64,000 nucleotides of DNA from Trichoplax sp. H2 (lineage: Eukaryota > Placozoa > Uniplacotomia > Trichoplacea): positions 25,973-89,972 of the forward strand of contig NOWV01000251.1 of the NCBI GenBank assembly GCA_003344405.1, written 5' to 3'. Made by a program: the position numbers and the translations under genes. This document shows, one piece after another, positions 1-14,349 of this stretch; the stretch's first letter is position 1, and each line of letters begins with the position of its first letter. The notes beneath the pieces are model-generated. The model made no database searches and was not told where the DNA came from. It saw only the letters and a program-made list of their open reading frames with translations.

Positions 1-2461
1 AAGAAGTTATTTTCTGTCTTTTTCCAAAAATAATGCAATGAAAAGCCTATCTTACTACGAAAGCATCATGTATGAACCTCCATAATAGCTAGTAAGTTCT
101 CTCTTATCGATTGATCCAATCTTTAGTCATAACTAATCTATCGCAAAACGTTAATGAGTGAACCACCAGATATAAATGTTGTACAATGCATACTTCGCTG
201 TCTATTGTGGACAAATTGGCTTCATTAAAGCTCTCTAGTTGGCCTTGTGTAATACGTATGATTCAAATTAAAGAATTGCGAGCATTTTAAGTTATTAGTT
301 CCTTCAAATGGATAATTGATACGCTTCTAACAATTTTAAGATCTTAATTATTAACTATCTAAAATTATGCTTGACGATCTGCTATGCATCGCTATATGTC
401 AGATTGATATATTTTAACCTTGAACTATATAATTGAAAATTATATGAAATCTAGTTCCATAATCAATATTTGACACAAGTTAATATGTAGTTCTTTTAAT
501 TAGGTAGGCATCGTTGGCGACATCAATTTATCAGTGTGTTTACAAAAACGAATGCTAGCTCTTTAAATTAGTTCAGTATAACATCATAAACAACGGATAC
601 TATTAGTAAACAATCGCAAAGCCTAGATTTTTATTCTCTGATTCAGGTCCATAATGCAATATACGCAAATTTAAATCAAATTTAGTGGCCAAAAATGAAG
701 CATGAAAGCAGTACCTCTTAAAATTACTTCATTATTACAATGTGCATACGTGTTTACTAAAAAGTCTCTTTTGTACGTTACTGAATATTAGTGCTATTAA
801 AGATGAGTTTACTTGATTTTGTTTATTGCTAGCTTGAAAGATGGCAATTCATCAATGTATTCTTGGAATATGACATATAACATATTCTGGCCAAATATGA
901 TATAAACAAGATCTCTAACCTTCACTAATACGATACCTTAAAAATTTACTTCAATATTACTATAAATTACAAAACTTAATACGTTCTTTGGTGCACATTT
1001 AATATATTGACAGCTCCAAGAGTATATTAAGTCTTTTTAAGTATGTGTAAGAATAACGAGTTATTTAACTCCAAATTGTCTACTAGGGCATTCAAGACAA
1101 CAATTAACCCAATTGTAATTATTGCAAGGTCAATAAGCTATGCTATTCAAATGTTGAAATTGACAAAGATTTAACGAATAAAGAGTATACTTCGTGCATC
1201 AGTTAAATAAACTAAATTTAAATAACTATGGTTACGATCGTTATTCTTGGTGGCTAATTATAATGCCAATTCGACAATCATTATGATTAGAAATTATATT
1301 TCTAGAAAGTTTAAGTACTAATTTCGAATATCTATCGTCCTATATGGTAGCATAAAATCATAAGCACCTAATAACTTTCTCACAGAACTCTTCTTTCTAA
1401 TAGATTGACCAATTTTACATGCGAGAGAGATCATTGCACAGAGGACAAAAATAATCTAGATATGAAATAAATGCAAGCTAGCGCTCTATCAGTAGATATC
1501 AATATTAAAATGGGATCTGAAACTGCATGAAATCAATCGGCCATATTTATAAGAATAGTGCCTATTCCTCTTCTATTCGATCAGTAATGAAAAGATTAAT
1601 GGCGTGTAAAGTAACACAATTCTAACTTTACCTATATTTTTCTTCCTTAATCTAGTAAATATATTCAATCGCTTGCCATTATTTTAAGCTACTGTACTCT
1701 TCCATACGCCTTTCTGTACTAATATTGTAATTACTACACTATTACTATACTATACATATTATAAGATATTTTGTTGAATGTGAACAACTTTGCTATATCA
1801 ACATAAACCTAGAGCTACGGCTACAACTACTTTTTACTTCATAACGACAATCTCTTATGTACAGAAACTTTTCTTTCTTTCAATAATAAGAATAGCAACA
1901 CCTTAGTAATGCTGAGTAAGCACTCTATCGCAATTAATAGTAGGAATAAAATGCAGCCTAATCGTAAAATATTTACTTGGGTAATGCAAAGTAGTTTATC
2001 ATTTAAGAAATTAAAGTGCAAGATCTGTAAACTGTATCCACACAAATCCTACGTCAAGACAGATCTAAAAGAATCGATTATACTCTTATAACATAATTAT
2101 ACAAATTAAATGCATTAAATTTAAAACATATGGTTATAGGTCTCTCATATTGGCCATTCAATCACTATACCAGTTAAAGAAAAGTAGACAATGAATAATA
2201 AACTAAGGGGCATAGCCAGACATCACGTGAAAACCATCTCAACATATCAATTATTATTCTTAAGTTCGTTTTATTTGTCCGCGATAGAGTTAGTAAGTTC
2301 AAATTTCCCAATAAGCAACTTACTACTCGATAATAAATGATGTACTTAAGTCATCTGGATGATATACATTATATGTATGTTATCAACTGAAATTTAAATT
2401 TGAATATTTCTGACTAGCTGGACTGCATTATTATATTCTTCTCATCTCTCTTTATTTGAAG
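1..2461. other. AT-rich non-coding region
   Basis: I see no supportable exon, RNA gene or long repeat here. Short open frames at 1839-2091 lie on both strands of the same AT-rich stretch and have no splice or domain support. The right end presumably contains the promoter and 5' leader of the acetyltransferase gene that follows. Confidence 0.5.
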
Positions 2462-3241
2462 ATGACGGCTAATTCTCATAATCATGTCCAATGGTGCTTT
2501 TCATTAGCTAAAACATTTCATGATGAGAATTTAACGGAAATTTTCGATCCTAAACACGATATAAAATATCAACTAATGGAAGCATCCGATACTGTACAAG
2601 CTGCAGAAATTTTGGCTCATACCTATAGTCAAGAAAACATGTTTTTTAAAGCCATAAGTTTAAGTAAAGAAGATTATCAACCTGTAGCATTATCACGCTT
2701 CAATGAAGCAGTAAAAAATAATGTTGCCATAGTCGCTAAAAGTAGTGACGGGGACGTGGCCGGTGTTACTGGAGCTTATTTATTTAGCACAGCCATAGCT
2801 GAAGTATGTACAGACTTGGAGGACTTGTATGGAAAAAAGGTTGCCCCTATCATGGATATAACACGTCTATTGCTTGAAAACTTCTCTGCGAAAGACTATG
2901 ATGACCCTAATCATATCCTTTATATCGATGGTACATGTGTTTCTTCACAGTACCGCGGTAAATGTATTAGCTTAATGCTACTATTATTACTACAAAGTCT
3001 AGGACAACGTCAAGGTTATAGCCATGTCTGTTCTGTTTTATACCATCCGGCGTTAACAAGAAATGTTGAACGTATGCCTGATTGGAAGAAAATTCGTACT
3101 ATTGATATTCGTGATTACAGCTACCAAAATAAAAACATCTTTAGCCAACTCTATAACCAGAGCTATCGGGAAGTATCTTTATTTTTAAGGAAATATACGC
3201 CAGCAACCAGTAATTATAATTATAATCTAAGATATTATTAA
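2462..3241 (+). CDS. GNAT-family N-acetyltransferase-like protein (259 aa, single exon)
   Basis: A complete single-exon frame. The first ATG (2462) follows an in-frame TTG that I do not take as the start. The protein has the general order of a GNAT fold: a first strand and helix (KYQLMEASDTVQAAEIL), a central strand (AIVAKSSDGDVAGVTGAYLF), then a strand followed by an acetyl-CoA loop (LYIDGTCVSSQYRGKCISLM, about residues 158-177). In the family the loop reads R/Q-x-x-G-x-G/A; here it is Q-Y-R-G-K-C, so the last small residue is Cys. The C-terminal part has the expected helix and strand alternation. Family members transfer an acetyl group from acetyl-CoA to an amine; the substrate cannot be told. 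No signal peptide or membrane segment is visible, so it is probably cytosolic. It has no close neighbour. The family call is fairly firm and the subfamily is unknown. Confidence 0.72.
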   Translation: MTANSHNHVQWCFSLAKTFHDENLTEIFDPKHDIKYQLMEASDTVQAAEILAHTYSQENMFFKAISLSKEDYQPVALSRFNEAVKNNVAIVAKSSDGDVAGVTGAYLFSTAIAEVCTDLEDLYGKKVAPIMDITRLLLENFSAKDYDDPNHILYIDGTCVSSQYRGKCISLMLLLLLQSLGQRQGYSHVCSVLYHPALTRNVERMPDWKKIRTIDIRDYSYQNKNIFSQLYNQSYREVSLFLRKYTPATSNYNYNLRYY

Positions 3242-5776
3242 AGCCTATAAGGTAGTTCAGGTTCGTAACTTTGCCTATACTTAGTTCAGGATACTTACAC
3301 ACCAATGACGATAGGTTTTCGTGACAGGGAACTATTCCTATTTATTAAAGTAGCCCTATTTACATTTATAGTAATCATGATAGCAGCAATTCAAGGTTTA
3401 TCTTCTATATTTTAATATCGATAGCTATTGGATTGCTGTTGAAGCGAAATTTTTTAAAGTGATTCTATTAGATTCGCCGTTAAATTGTTAATAAAACTGT
3501 ATTTACTAACTGATGATTGTAAATTAACAATTTGCCAATGTTTTTTAATTTTCACACCTAATTATTTAACCATCTCGTATAAACATGGAATATGTTGATC
3601 TAAGATTAGGTCTACTGTGAAGTACAGAGCATTATTATAATTCCGTAATTAAAATCTACAGGGAAAGGTAATACTTGTCGGAATTATGGTACTTAGTAAA
3701 ATTACGACATTTGATGATCTACTATCCGCTATTACCATTAGGATTGCAATAAGTGCCTGTTTATTTTATTAATATACTTAAACCATAATTAATGATAAAT
3801 AACAAGATATGACTGATCTTATATGTAATATTTTATTTTCGGAAAAGAAAAATAAAATTCGTGGTTGGATAAAGTAAATATTACATTCTGTATTGTTTTC
3901 AATTGGTCATATTAAGCCATAATGATCGATAACATAACGATATAAAACTAACAAACAATCGTGTAGAAGTAGAATATATAAAATTTCATAGTTTTTCCAG
4001 CTGTCATTTTTGTTCCTTATTAAATCGATCGTACTGCAAAACGCATAGTTACAAACCAGCTTCATGACGAAGATAACGTAAAACAAATCTCTAAATTAAT
4101 ATAGTCTCCGGGATTCAGTATCCCTTAACTATCTCACAAGAATATAAACGCCTTTGCTTCTACGTTAAACAACTATAGAACTCTTCTTTTATTTAACTAT
4201 CTACATAGCTTATATACCCTTCGGCAGCTGCTATCATGCATGAGTCATAACAGTTCATAAAATTTAGTTCATATTGGACAGCTAAATTAATACGGAAAAT
4301 TATTCATAATCTTAGATATCTACTGAACGATTATAGATAATTAGATTACAGTATGTCTATGCACAGAATTATTTATAATATCATCTATAACTGAATATCT
4401 TCAGGATATTATCACAAGCGTTACAAGACATAACGCTATAATCAATTAACATTGGTTACCGTATGTGAACTCCAACTACAGAAAAGCACAATTTACTTTA
4501 ACAAAATGATAACTACCGTAGTTCTTACTGTAAGTCATTATTAGTTATTTCCATAAATAAATGCTAACCACTAAATTTAGTTATTTACTCTTCACTGTGG
4601 TTCGTGCTATGACAACCCACTCCAACAGCAACTCTTGTTAGTTACATTTGAGTGACTAATGATACATTTATCCCTCTAATCAGATCAAAATTAGAAAAAT
4701 AGAAGTTTATTCTACGCATTCATTACTAACGTTATCAGCACAAGCATATAAAGGAAATAAAACAAGTTGACTAAGCTACAAGATCTTGCTAACTATTACC
4801 GCTACAATATTTTCATTGCAACCATGAAAAACCTGTCATCATTTATTCCTTACAAATATAACCCCACATGTTTATTGGGTTGTCCGTGCTCTTAAGAACA
4901 ACACCTCCAGACTAAATTACCGCTACTATTTAGTTTGTACACAGTTTTTAATAATATACTTATCTCGACTAATTAAAAGCTACTGTAGTATTTTAGCAAT
5001 GGCAATAAGAAAAACTACGACATAATGTCAAATAACGTTGGCATTAGTACCAAATGTACAATGTTAACAGGCTCATCTCTCAGATAAACACAAAGGAACT
5101 AAACAGGATTAATTAAAAACGGATTACGACAAGATCATTTTCATACTTGCGCGATTAGCATAACTATAGTAATATCTTTCTGAGCTAGTAATCACTAATT
5201 TAAATTATTTAACCTTAACTACTCACATAAATTATAATTCCATATACTGTATAAACGAAATGATGTCAAGAAAGTAGTACAGCTCTTAGCATAATTAATC
5301 AATAAAACAGTATAATTATCTTAGGTGCAAGAATCCGGTGAAATAAGCTGATTGACTAATTTAGTACTAAGCTTTAAACAGAGAAAGGTCTGAGGTATTT
5401 ACCATGTGAAAAGGTTTACACTTATGAACCGTAAATAACAGGAACACTATCGAAGTAATTTCAAATATGCATCTGTCACTGCGATTTGCAATAGTACGGG
5501 AAAATATAAAATGAATAACAACTCATCAGTCAAATTTGTAAAGAATGGTAAAAATAATTTTTAGGATAGGTAATATTAAAACACTACACCAAGTTTTTAT
5601 CGAAACCTTTGAGTAACTGATGAATCGGAGCCTGAATACATCTTAAATTTTCACGACCAAGTAATGTATTAGCATACTGTAAACTACTATACAAGGGATT
5701 TATATTTCAAGACAACATTTAGTCAAATATGGATAAATGTTACACGCATAATATAAACAATATTTTAGAAATGTTT
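3242..5776. other. Non-coding interval between two genes
   Basis: AT-rich sequence with stops in all frames and no exon with splice support. It contains the 3' flank of the acetyltransferase gene (+) and of the phosphatase gene (-), which converge here. Confidence 0.5.
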
Positions 5777-8700
5777 TCATTCATCGTATTCGTGAGTCAA
5801 AAATTGGCACACAAATACTACTCTCCTTCTCTTCATTTGTTCTAACGCCCTACTTGAGATTTGTTTCTTTCTTATAATAGGTTTTAATAAAATTTCACCG
5901 AATATCGTAGCTATAAAATGCGAATATTTTAGTATGATATATATATCAGAAGATGCATTCGTAATTCACAAATAGGCAGTCAAAATAAACCTTGTCGGTA
6001 TTAGTACCTAAAGTTTTGGCATCAAGCTTATTCTTGCCTATTTTCAATAGCAACTTGCGCAAGAAGGCACATACGTATTTAAAGGTATTACGATGACTTG
6101 TGGGTATTTGTTGTAGTATCTGCAAGAATTACGTATTCGGTACATTAAAACGATAGTCTAATATTTAAACAGTTGTTAGAGTTCGATTTGAATTGCGGCT
6201 ACTACCTGTTTACATGCTATAAAGTTGTTACAGTTATCTATGCATTTCTGAAAGAAGGAATGTGGGATCACCGGCTGTGGAAATGCATCCAGGAATTCGA
6301 GCAAGCAATTTGCTACTGAAAATGCGCTAAATTCTTTCGTAATGTAAAGGATTCTACATAACATCATATTACAATTACGATAATAACATTACAACTGGAT
6401 CGAATTTTAACAAATATGCAAGTTGCCGAGTTTGAGAAATGGATACTTTCATCTTGAGGAAACGAAAGAGTATCCATTGCATCACGAACATGCATCATTT
6501 CAGTTTCTAAACCCGTTTCGGTAAATATTCCTTCCTATGTAAATGTGTTTTTATCAGTAAAAATAACTTAGATACAATACAATCTAAATTTACGGATACA
6601 AATAATTGCCTATGTTGCACCGTTAATAGCCTTACTTTTTCCGTGCAATACACATTTAAATAATCCATCAGTAGCCATAATTCTTTAGGAATTTCTAATG
6701 GAGTTACATTTCTGTCTGGATGAGCAATCTTTTCAAACATTTGCTTTGTATTAAGTTTATCTACCGTCTTCCCATCAGGCTTTCGAATTTTAAGGAAGAA
6801 ATATAGTACAAAATATTATTAAGGATTTTTATATAATTTAAAAATGATACCCACTTACCGAATCCAATAAGTCACTTATAGGAATCTCGCGTATACCGCC
6901 AGGTATGTACACTAATGTCTCAATTGCAACACCAAAACAACTAGGTAGATAGTTACCCGTAATGGATACCTAATTTAGAATGAATACTTTTAGATCGTAA
7001 CATCAAATTGCCTAGAAAGACAATCGTAGTACAATACATACAAAATGCTCTTTTCCGTCGTCGAGGTGTAAAATCAAAATGTCTTCTAATTTATCTTCAC
7101 CAGTATTTAACTTTGTGGCAGTTTCACTAGTTACTTTCATGATCAAACTTATTTCGGCCGATTTACCTACATTTTAAAACCGATATCGCTCATAAAATGG
7201 ACAAGTTAGGGAATGCCTTATTTAATGCCATTAAATATCTAGATTACCTTTCATGATGTTTCCAGATGCAGGCTTAATTTCTAACCATGGTTTGCAATGG
7301 TTTGACTCGCCAGGCTTAGGGTTAAAAGAGTACCTTATAGGAATCTATATAATCGCATACAGGTGTTAAAAAACTTTGGCAATTGATTAATATACGGTTC
7401 GTAACCACTAATTAAGTTTCTGCTATAAAAAAAATTACGAACTAATAAGCTATGGTGGTCAGTATTATTACCTTTCCAGTGTTGACAACATTCAACGTTT
7501 CAGTCTTTGAGACATTATATTTTATATCGCCGAAATTGAACTGAAAGTGGTAAAAGGGAATTACGAAAAATTAATTATGAACGAACCTATCACCTTACAT
7601 AAGAGTTCAATGAGTACGTGATCGTATATTTACTTCTTGTTGGCTAAGCGAAATCTGAGGTAAATGTTCATTTTCATTTTTATCTAAATCTCGAATAACA
7701 TCATGTAGGATTTCTTGCTGCTTTTCTTTATTAATGACTTTAATCTAGATAATAGGGCAGGTATGCAAACTCAATATCTACAGAAACACTAATTCTAGTT
7801 ACGTGCATATAAGAAACGAGCTAATATCATAGTTTACTAACAAATACGTTAAAACTTGCAGACACTGGCTTATGATCGCTACATTTCAAAGACGGATGAC
7901 TGCGATAATCGACAAAGAGAACGTTTGTAGCTTTCCATAAAATGCGATCGCACCAAGCAGGAGCTCGACACTTTTCACTGTAAATATTTTTATTAAGTAA
8001 AAACAGTAAATAACTGTTTTGGCTCGGTTAGCTATAACAAATAAAGTGTACGTGGTTCACCTTGTATCCCAATTATTAGTACCAGGGTCATACTTATATG
8101 TTGGAATGAATTTTATTGGACCTTCTATAAAGTTTTGGAAAACTTTTCGCTGGCTCATTTGTTGGTTAAGCTAACGTTGCAAATACGCGTAAAACATTAT
8201 TAAATTTCAAAAATATACTATACTGGAAAAAAGACTACACGTATCAATAATGCATCTTTAAATTAAGCTATAAAGGCATAGCTGTTATTGCTCCATGCAT
8301 TGCTGCACAATTGGTTATTGATTTATTTTCAACACATGCAAATTATTTGGTAGCTTAACGCTTTTACCTGATCGAACTTGAAGAGATCATCTAAAAGTCC
8401 GCTTTTAATCATATCCTTAACTATAGCTTCATTTCCCGCTATTCGATAATTTAAATCTCCAAACCAGAACGTGGTCCTAATAATAAAGGAATCACACATT
8501 TATTAAAAAGTTTCAAATTTTAAGTTTGCAAACATCAATCTGAATATGACATGTGGTCATTAAATTAACAATTCATTATATTATTGATATGCATACTCAT
8601 GATCTAGAACCGAGAGAGGCTGACTTGAGCGACTAAAAAGTTTAGAACTGACTTCTTTAAAATCTTGATTACGTTTCTCAATTTCCTCAGCGTGAGCAGC

Positions 8701-11214
8701 AAGATGAGAATTGACAAAGCACATTGTAGTAAGGTGCAACTTAAATCGTACTGCTACACCTCCTTTATTACCCTAATTTGATAACTTCGTAAGTTAGGCT
8801 GTAAATGTGTCCTGGTAAATGTATGATTACAGCTTTAACTAGTTTCTATGCATATTTGTAGTTGCATTTAAACACAAAAACTTCTTTAGAATATTACTTG
8901 AGACCGGACATTAACACATACTAAAGATTTTAACATTTCCTATTAATGATAGATACAAACCATTATTCCCATGATGCCGGTACCAACGTGATCAGCATGA
9001 ATTTCAGTTATAAATTCTCGAAGATTGGATTTTGCATATACTAATAGTAACATTCCCACTAATCTTATACCTCGTACCTGACGGCAAGAAGAAAATCGAT
9101 AATGTTATGAATATTATAATTAATTAACCTACCGTGCTAAATTCTGTCCAACAAACCTTGCACATGTCGATAGGCAAATGCTTGTCAACAATTTTCACCC
9201 ATTCCTCAGCTCTACTCGATTCTTTTAATTGTAGCAAAGCTTCGGCACTAAGATCAAGTTCTTGGAAACTGCATCATGAAATACACGTACATCACTTTCA
9301 AAACATTAGCAAGATTATAACTATTATTCCGCTTCTCACAGTCATAAAAAATTTAATGGTTATGAAAACACTAATTAAACGTAACATCAAAATTGGTGAT
9401 TGTTTCTTTATAGGAAAAAATTATTCTGATTACAAAATACAAACAATAAAATTTTCATATACCCAATAGCAATAATATCTGAATTGCCGTCTTCTTTCCT
9501 TAGCCACTCAGAAATGTCTTCCGAAGTCAGCTGTCCATTGACATTCCATGTGCAAGCTGTAACCCTAAGTATAAATCATGCATTACGTTACCAAAGTATA
9601 ACAGAGGTATTATGTTGAGACTTTTTTATCTTACCTTATTCTTTCATAAGCTGTATATTGATCTTCATACTCTTGCATCCGAAGCCCTATACGAGGATCT
9701 CTTAACAATGCTGATTCTGCGTAGTTATCCTGAACACCAGCTGGAAAATCGGATTGCAAAACTTTTCGAGCCGTGCTTTCATTGGGGCCAATCAGGCTTT
9801 CAGTTTCGTTAACAGTGGAAGCAAGCGAGCTAGTTTCAGAACTAGCTCCAGATAAAACTATTAGTAATTCATCTTGACTGCTACCGGGATCAAACGTATT
9901 GATTGAAACTACAAATGAAATAATCAATTACACATTAAGCTTCGATATTGAATGAGCTAAAAATAGGTCCATTTCTGTTCTCTGTAAATTTTACAATAGA
10001 TATTTATACCTGCAGAGTTTGTAGCTGCAGATTCAGGTTGACTTTCTTTGATTGTAAGCAAGTACGATCGAATCCATTTGGATGAACTTTGAGAACTGCC
10101 TAAAGTAGTTTGCGATACTAGAAGACAACAGTATAATTACAATTCATTAAGGCGTCAAACTAAACTTGAAACTAAATTTCTATTTATTATTCATCCTTCA
10201 TTTAGTATTGCTTCAGTTAAATACAAATAGAGCTAACCAATAGTCGCTTTAGTAACTTCTTCCAGAAAATTTACAACAGAAACGGATGACGGAATATTGA
10301 CAAGCATTTCGTCGTTATCCTGGCCGATAAATCGGAGCTTCTTACTATCGTCACCTTCTAAAATGTAGACGAAGGTGTTTAAAGAAGTGCATAATATTAA
10401 TACTTCTGTTATTGCAAGCGTAAATATCGATGAACTAGAAATGCCGTAGAACAGTTCAACGTTTTAATTTAATAAAATTACAAGTTATACACGGAAATAG
10501 CAAGATCTGCTTCACTAAATATAGCCTTAAATGCATCAAGTTCTATTGCTTACCCGCGTCAAAATTGATTAATGGTGTTTCTGCAAAATGAATCGAGCAG
10601 GAAATGGTCAATACACAGTAAAATGATTTCACGCAATAAAAAAATTGTATTAAAAAACGGCAGGCTTGATCTTGGTAAGATTTAGGTAATGTATTCTGTA
10701 TTAACTGCAAGTAAATTAGTTTCATAGGTTTTGCAACCACATGATTCGTACTGCATTACTTATTCTGCAGTAAAGCAGCTTGTTGATATGAGCTGCCATG
10801 ATGCATAATGCATGCAATTCTACTGAACATGATAAACTGAATAAGAGATATCGCAACAGTATCAACATATCCTCAGTGACAGGCTATGCACTTGATTATA
10901 CCACAGTGAATCATTACATTTGTTACATTATCGGAAATGGCAGCAAGAACTACTTTCCATGCACTGGTGATTAATGTCAGTTTCGTTAACTATCTGACAT
11001 CACGTTATTTTAACTTAAGAAAGCAAGGTAATTGAAGTAGATTAGCAACCACTAGTTTGTTTGTGTAATAAATAAAGCGTACAATTCTGCATAACATTGT
11101 CATTAATCTTCAAGTAATTTTATTGCATTAAGATATACCATCTTGTACTTTAAAAGGGCCATTAATCGCCATAGAAGCAATAACATGCGGATGATCACTA
11201 TTAGAGGTGTCCAT
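5777..11214 (-). CDS. OCRL: OCRL/INPP5B-type inositol polyphosphate 5-phosphatase, multi-exon
   Basis: Span of a spliced gene. The start ATG is at 11214 (exon 11139-11214) and the TGA stop is 5777-5779. OCRL/INPP5B enzymes remove the 5-phosphate from PI(4,5)P2 on endosomal, Golgi and ciliary membranes. The N-terminus ([12 protein letters not shown], then ETPLINF and [16 protein letters not shown]) resembles the last part of the OCRL PH domain. The catalytic domain runs from about 9590 down to 7870: [64 protein letters not shown] and SDHKPVSA, so all catalytic motifs are intact. The ASH segment follows (about 7600-6850), then the RhoGAP-like domain ([18 protein letters not shown] near 6700, [12 protein letters not shown] near 6290, [12 protein letters not shown] near 6050, last exon about 5777-5914). 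Intron phases agree at every junction I checked. Part of the PH domain was not found. Vertebrates have two paralogues; this is probably the single pre-duplication gene, so the symbol stands for both. Confidence 0.93.
10554..10580 (-). other. 27-nt microexon of the OCRL-type gene
   Basis: Bounded by TTTTGCAG and GTAAGC on the minus strand. It is phase 1 on both sides, so it adds nine codons, completing GAA at the entry and leaving a G for the next exon (10238-10357). The encoded TPLINFDA aligns by eye with the PH-domain strand around LLIDIAS in vertebrate OCRL. Confidence 0.65.
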
Positions 11215-14200
11215 AACTATAATGCTAAAATTTTAAATAAGAAATTTTTTATGCAATTGATGAAGCTGGTCAGTATCTTTATAGTGCAGTGTTAAACATG
11301 GCATAAAACTTTAATTGCATTTGTTAATGAAATCAACTAGTCCCTGTTTGTTGCAATAAGGTCTTAAGAAAGCGCAGTAGTGAGCATCAAAACATTCAAT
11401 CCACTACAACATACATTAAATTTTAAGTCATCATCACGTTCACTACGGAGATGACTATGATACTGTACAGTCAATATTATTTAATTAGCAGTAATTATGC
11501 TATTATCATTATGAAAGTAGAACAAACATTAAGCCAGTTTCAATCACTATCATAATTAAATTAACTACAATATCGATCGGTCTACACTGAATAGAACATT
11601 ACTGTAATCGTGGAACTCTGGAAGTAGGCGTTTAAATAGTTCTAAACTGCATTATACTAGTATTAACAAGTTATCTTTCACTTCTAAAGCTATTCATTTT
11701 TAAGACCACATTATCACCATATTTAATCATGATATCGATCGATCTACACTGAATGGAACATAACTCTATTCATTACCTTAATTAATCCGATGGAAGTTAT
11801 TTCGATTATTAACTAATGTCTAATTTGTATCATTTCATATTGCAATGAAATCAAGCAGGATTGCACGAAAATTATATGAACAATAACAATCCTACTAACC
11901 CATAATCATGGTCACAACTTCTGACCAACATTACCAGCATTGATCGGTAAACGATGGACTTGTTCCATGACATGCGTGAGGCATTGATTGCTTAGAGAAA
12001 GTCAAGGAAACGCAGCATAAAATGACATTATACAATATGGTATTGTAGAATAGTGTACGCTGGTGTAACGGCATATCTGCGGTATCAAGTTCTATTCTTA
12101 ACACGTTAATAACGATGAAATAATGCCTGTGTTAACTTGATAGTCTATCTGATACTATATCATTATATCAGCTATGATACAATATCCAAGGTCAATATAC
12201 GCGTATTTAACAAGACAATAATATATTCCCTATAAAAGGAACGATAGAGAGTAGTCATAGCTATTGAAGAAAACCATGACAGATACTCGCCATAAAAGAG
12301 ACGATAGAGAATAGTCATTGCTGTACAAGAGCGATTGCAGTAATATCGCATTTATGGCATGACAGTTTGAAAAGGAGATTGGGATATAGTTACCATCAAT
12401 AATATTGGAGCCTTATCCTTATCTATAGTGGATTTCGATTAGGTTATAAAAAACGTCTTAAATGAAATTATATTACTGATGGTATTGCTTAATATTCTTC
12501 TCATTAATGATTAGATCGTATGAGAAATACATTACGGAATAATAATGAAACGAGATTGGAAAGTTGCAGTACATATAATAACATTGGAACCATATCGTCA
12601 TCAGTAACATCACATGCCGCCATCTCAGGTAGATTCCGACCGATTACGCTACAAGATACTTGCAAATGCATCGTATGTATATTTATATATATATATATAT
12701 ATAACTTTCTCGTTACTAATAACGACCAATCCAGAGGTGTTCCTATCAGTATAGGATTTGCAAAATTACTGTGATGATAGAGATTAGCGCCATTGGCTGA
12801 CAACCTTTCAGGAATGGTAAAGGATATCGTCAGTTATGATATGAAAATAACAAAATAATTTACCATCGCGTTTTTTGAGATTGGCAATACCGTCGACAAA
12901 AATAATAATAATAAAACGCATGCAGGGGAGTTTACTCTCAGATTATTCAGTCTAATTATAATTTATTGATGATGATCGGAAGGATTGGAGGCAAGCTTCT
13001 ACTATTGTTACTTGTAAAGTTATCGAATGACTACTAAGCATAGGCTGAAATGACGATGTCGACTTCCATTGCTACCTTAATTTATTATTAAATATAGTCC
13101 ATATGCAAGGACACAAACGTGATGAAGAATTTAAGAAAGACAACGCCATGACTAAATTCTGTTCACACTTTAATAATTGTTGATTAATTTTAACTATCGG
13201 ATGGCGTATCCTTATCCTGTAGTTATACAAACCCCCAAAACAGGAGCAAATAGGCTTTGGCCAATGGACTAGATTTGCATCTAAAAACTATCTACAAGTA
13301 CAAGCTTTCTCCAGAATAAGACGGTCAAGTAGACAAGGGAATAGACGTACCAGTTTACGTAAAATGATTGAGGCATTGATAGACAAAACTAATTTCTAAC
13401 ACAGCCTAAAGTACCAGTGCTGTCTAGCTGCTGATTACGTCAGTTTACTTGCAGTAGCAAATAAAATCGAGCTCCGACGAATGGCATCGATGATAAGAGT
13501 TGCCATGAAAAGTAGAAAGTAAAAGCAAGATTTTCATCCGACATACGAGCGCTATGAGAAAAAGTACTGCGAGCGGTATGAATGTTGCTGACAACGGTAG
13601 TACCATTAACATAGACAGTCTGCCATGCATCAATAGGATCAATATTTCAACTATCAACAAGATATGAATCAATCAAGCTCTGTCACTAACAACCAATGCC
13701 AGCAGTAGTACATGTATCTGAAAATAGGACCGTACTGGTGAAAATAGCCAATAGGTTCTGTAGGAAAAATTCTTCCTTAGAAGAAAGAGACTCTTAACTT
13801 GATTTTCGACGATCTTGCCTCCACATGCATGAATTAGTCACAAGACTATTGACAAGCTCGAATTGACAGTTCATCTATGGATTCATTCTTCATTGATGTA
13901 GAAGATTATCTCCTTTATACTATTACAGCCATTTATCCCTCGCTACTTGCTGTTCACTATACCGTCCAGTGAAAGAATCAAATCTAACTCTACCCTTTGA
14001 AATCAATCTTGGTTAGAGCAATTAAAAATAATTAATTAATTTAATTGAAGGATATGGCTATGCAAACATCACCAGGAAATAACTTCTTGCAAGATGTGGC
14101 TAATTCACTGCTATCCATGTTTTCATGACACTTTCATCCAATGAAAATATCGACTCAAGATATAGTAGAAACCTTTCCAACAGTCAATCACTAATTCTCT

Positions 14201-14349
14201 TGTCAAACTGGATGGCTAACTTAATTCAAGCATGGCTCCATGATGCCTGGGCAAGCGGCCATGATGACGCTGTCAATCAGTGAATTGGCTGGCGCTAGAG
14301 GATTTGCTAAAGAGAGTAGATACTTCTCTCCTTGCCAGGAGGTTCATAC
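11215..14349. repeat. Non-coding region with small degenerate repeats
   Basis: I see no supportable gene. Visible repeats are a roughly 30-bp motif (ATCGATCGRTCTACACTGAA) near 11572 and 11735, and a tandem pair (GACGATAGAGAATAGTCATT and a close variant) near 12240 and 12295. There is also a short TA microsatellite near 12680-12703. The open frames at 12504-12803 on both strands span that microsatellite and are not convincing. The 5' control region of the OCRL-type gene should lie just above 11214. Confidence 0.45.

Noticed and set aside
9612-9812. Plus-strand 66-codon frame
   Set aside because: Antisense to the linker exon of the OCRL-type gene, which has matching splice phases.
12504-12803. 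Overlapping frames of 99 and 84 codons on opposite strands
   Set aside because: They cross a TA microsatellite (YIYIYIN) and show no family features; chance openness is more likely.
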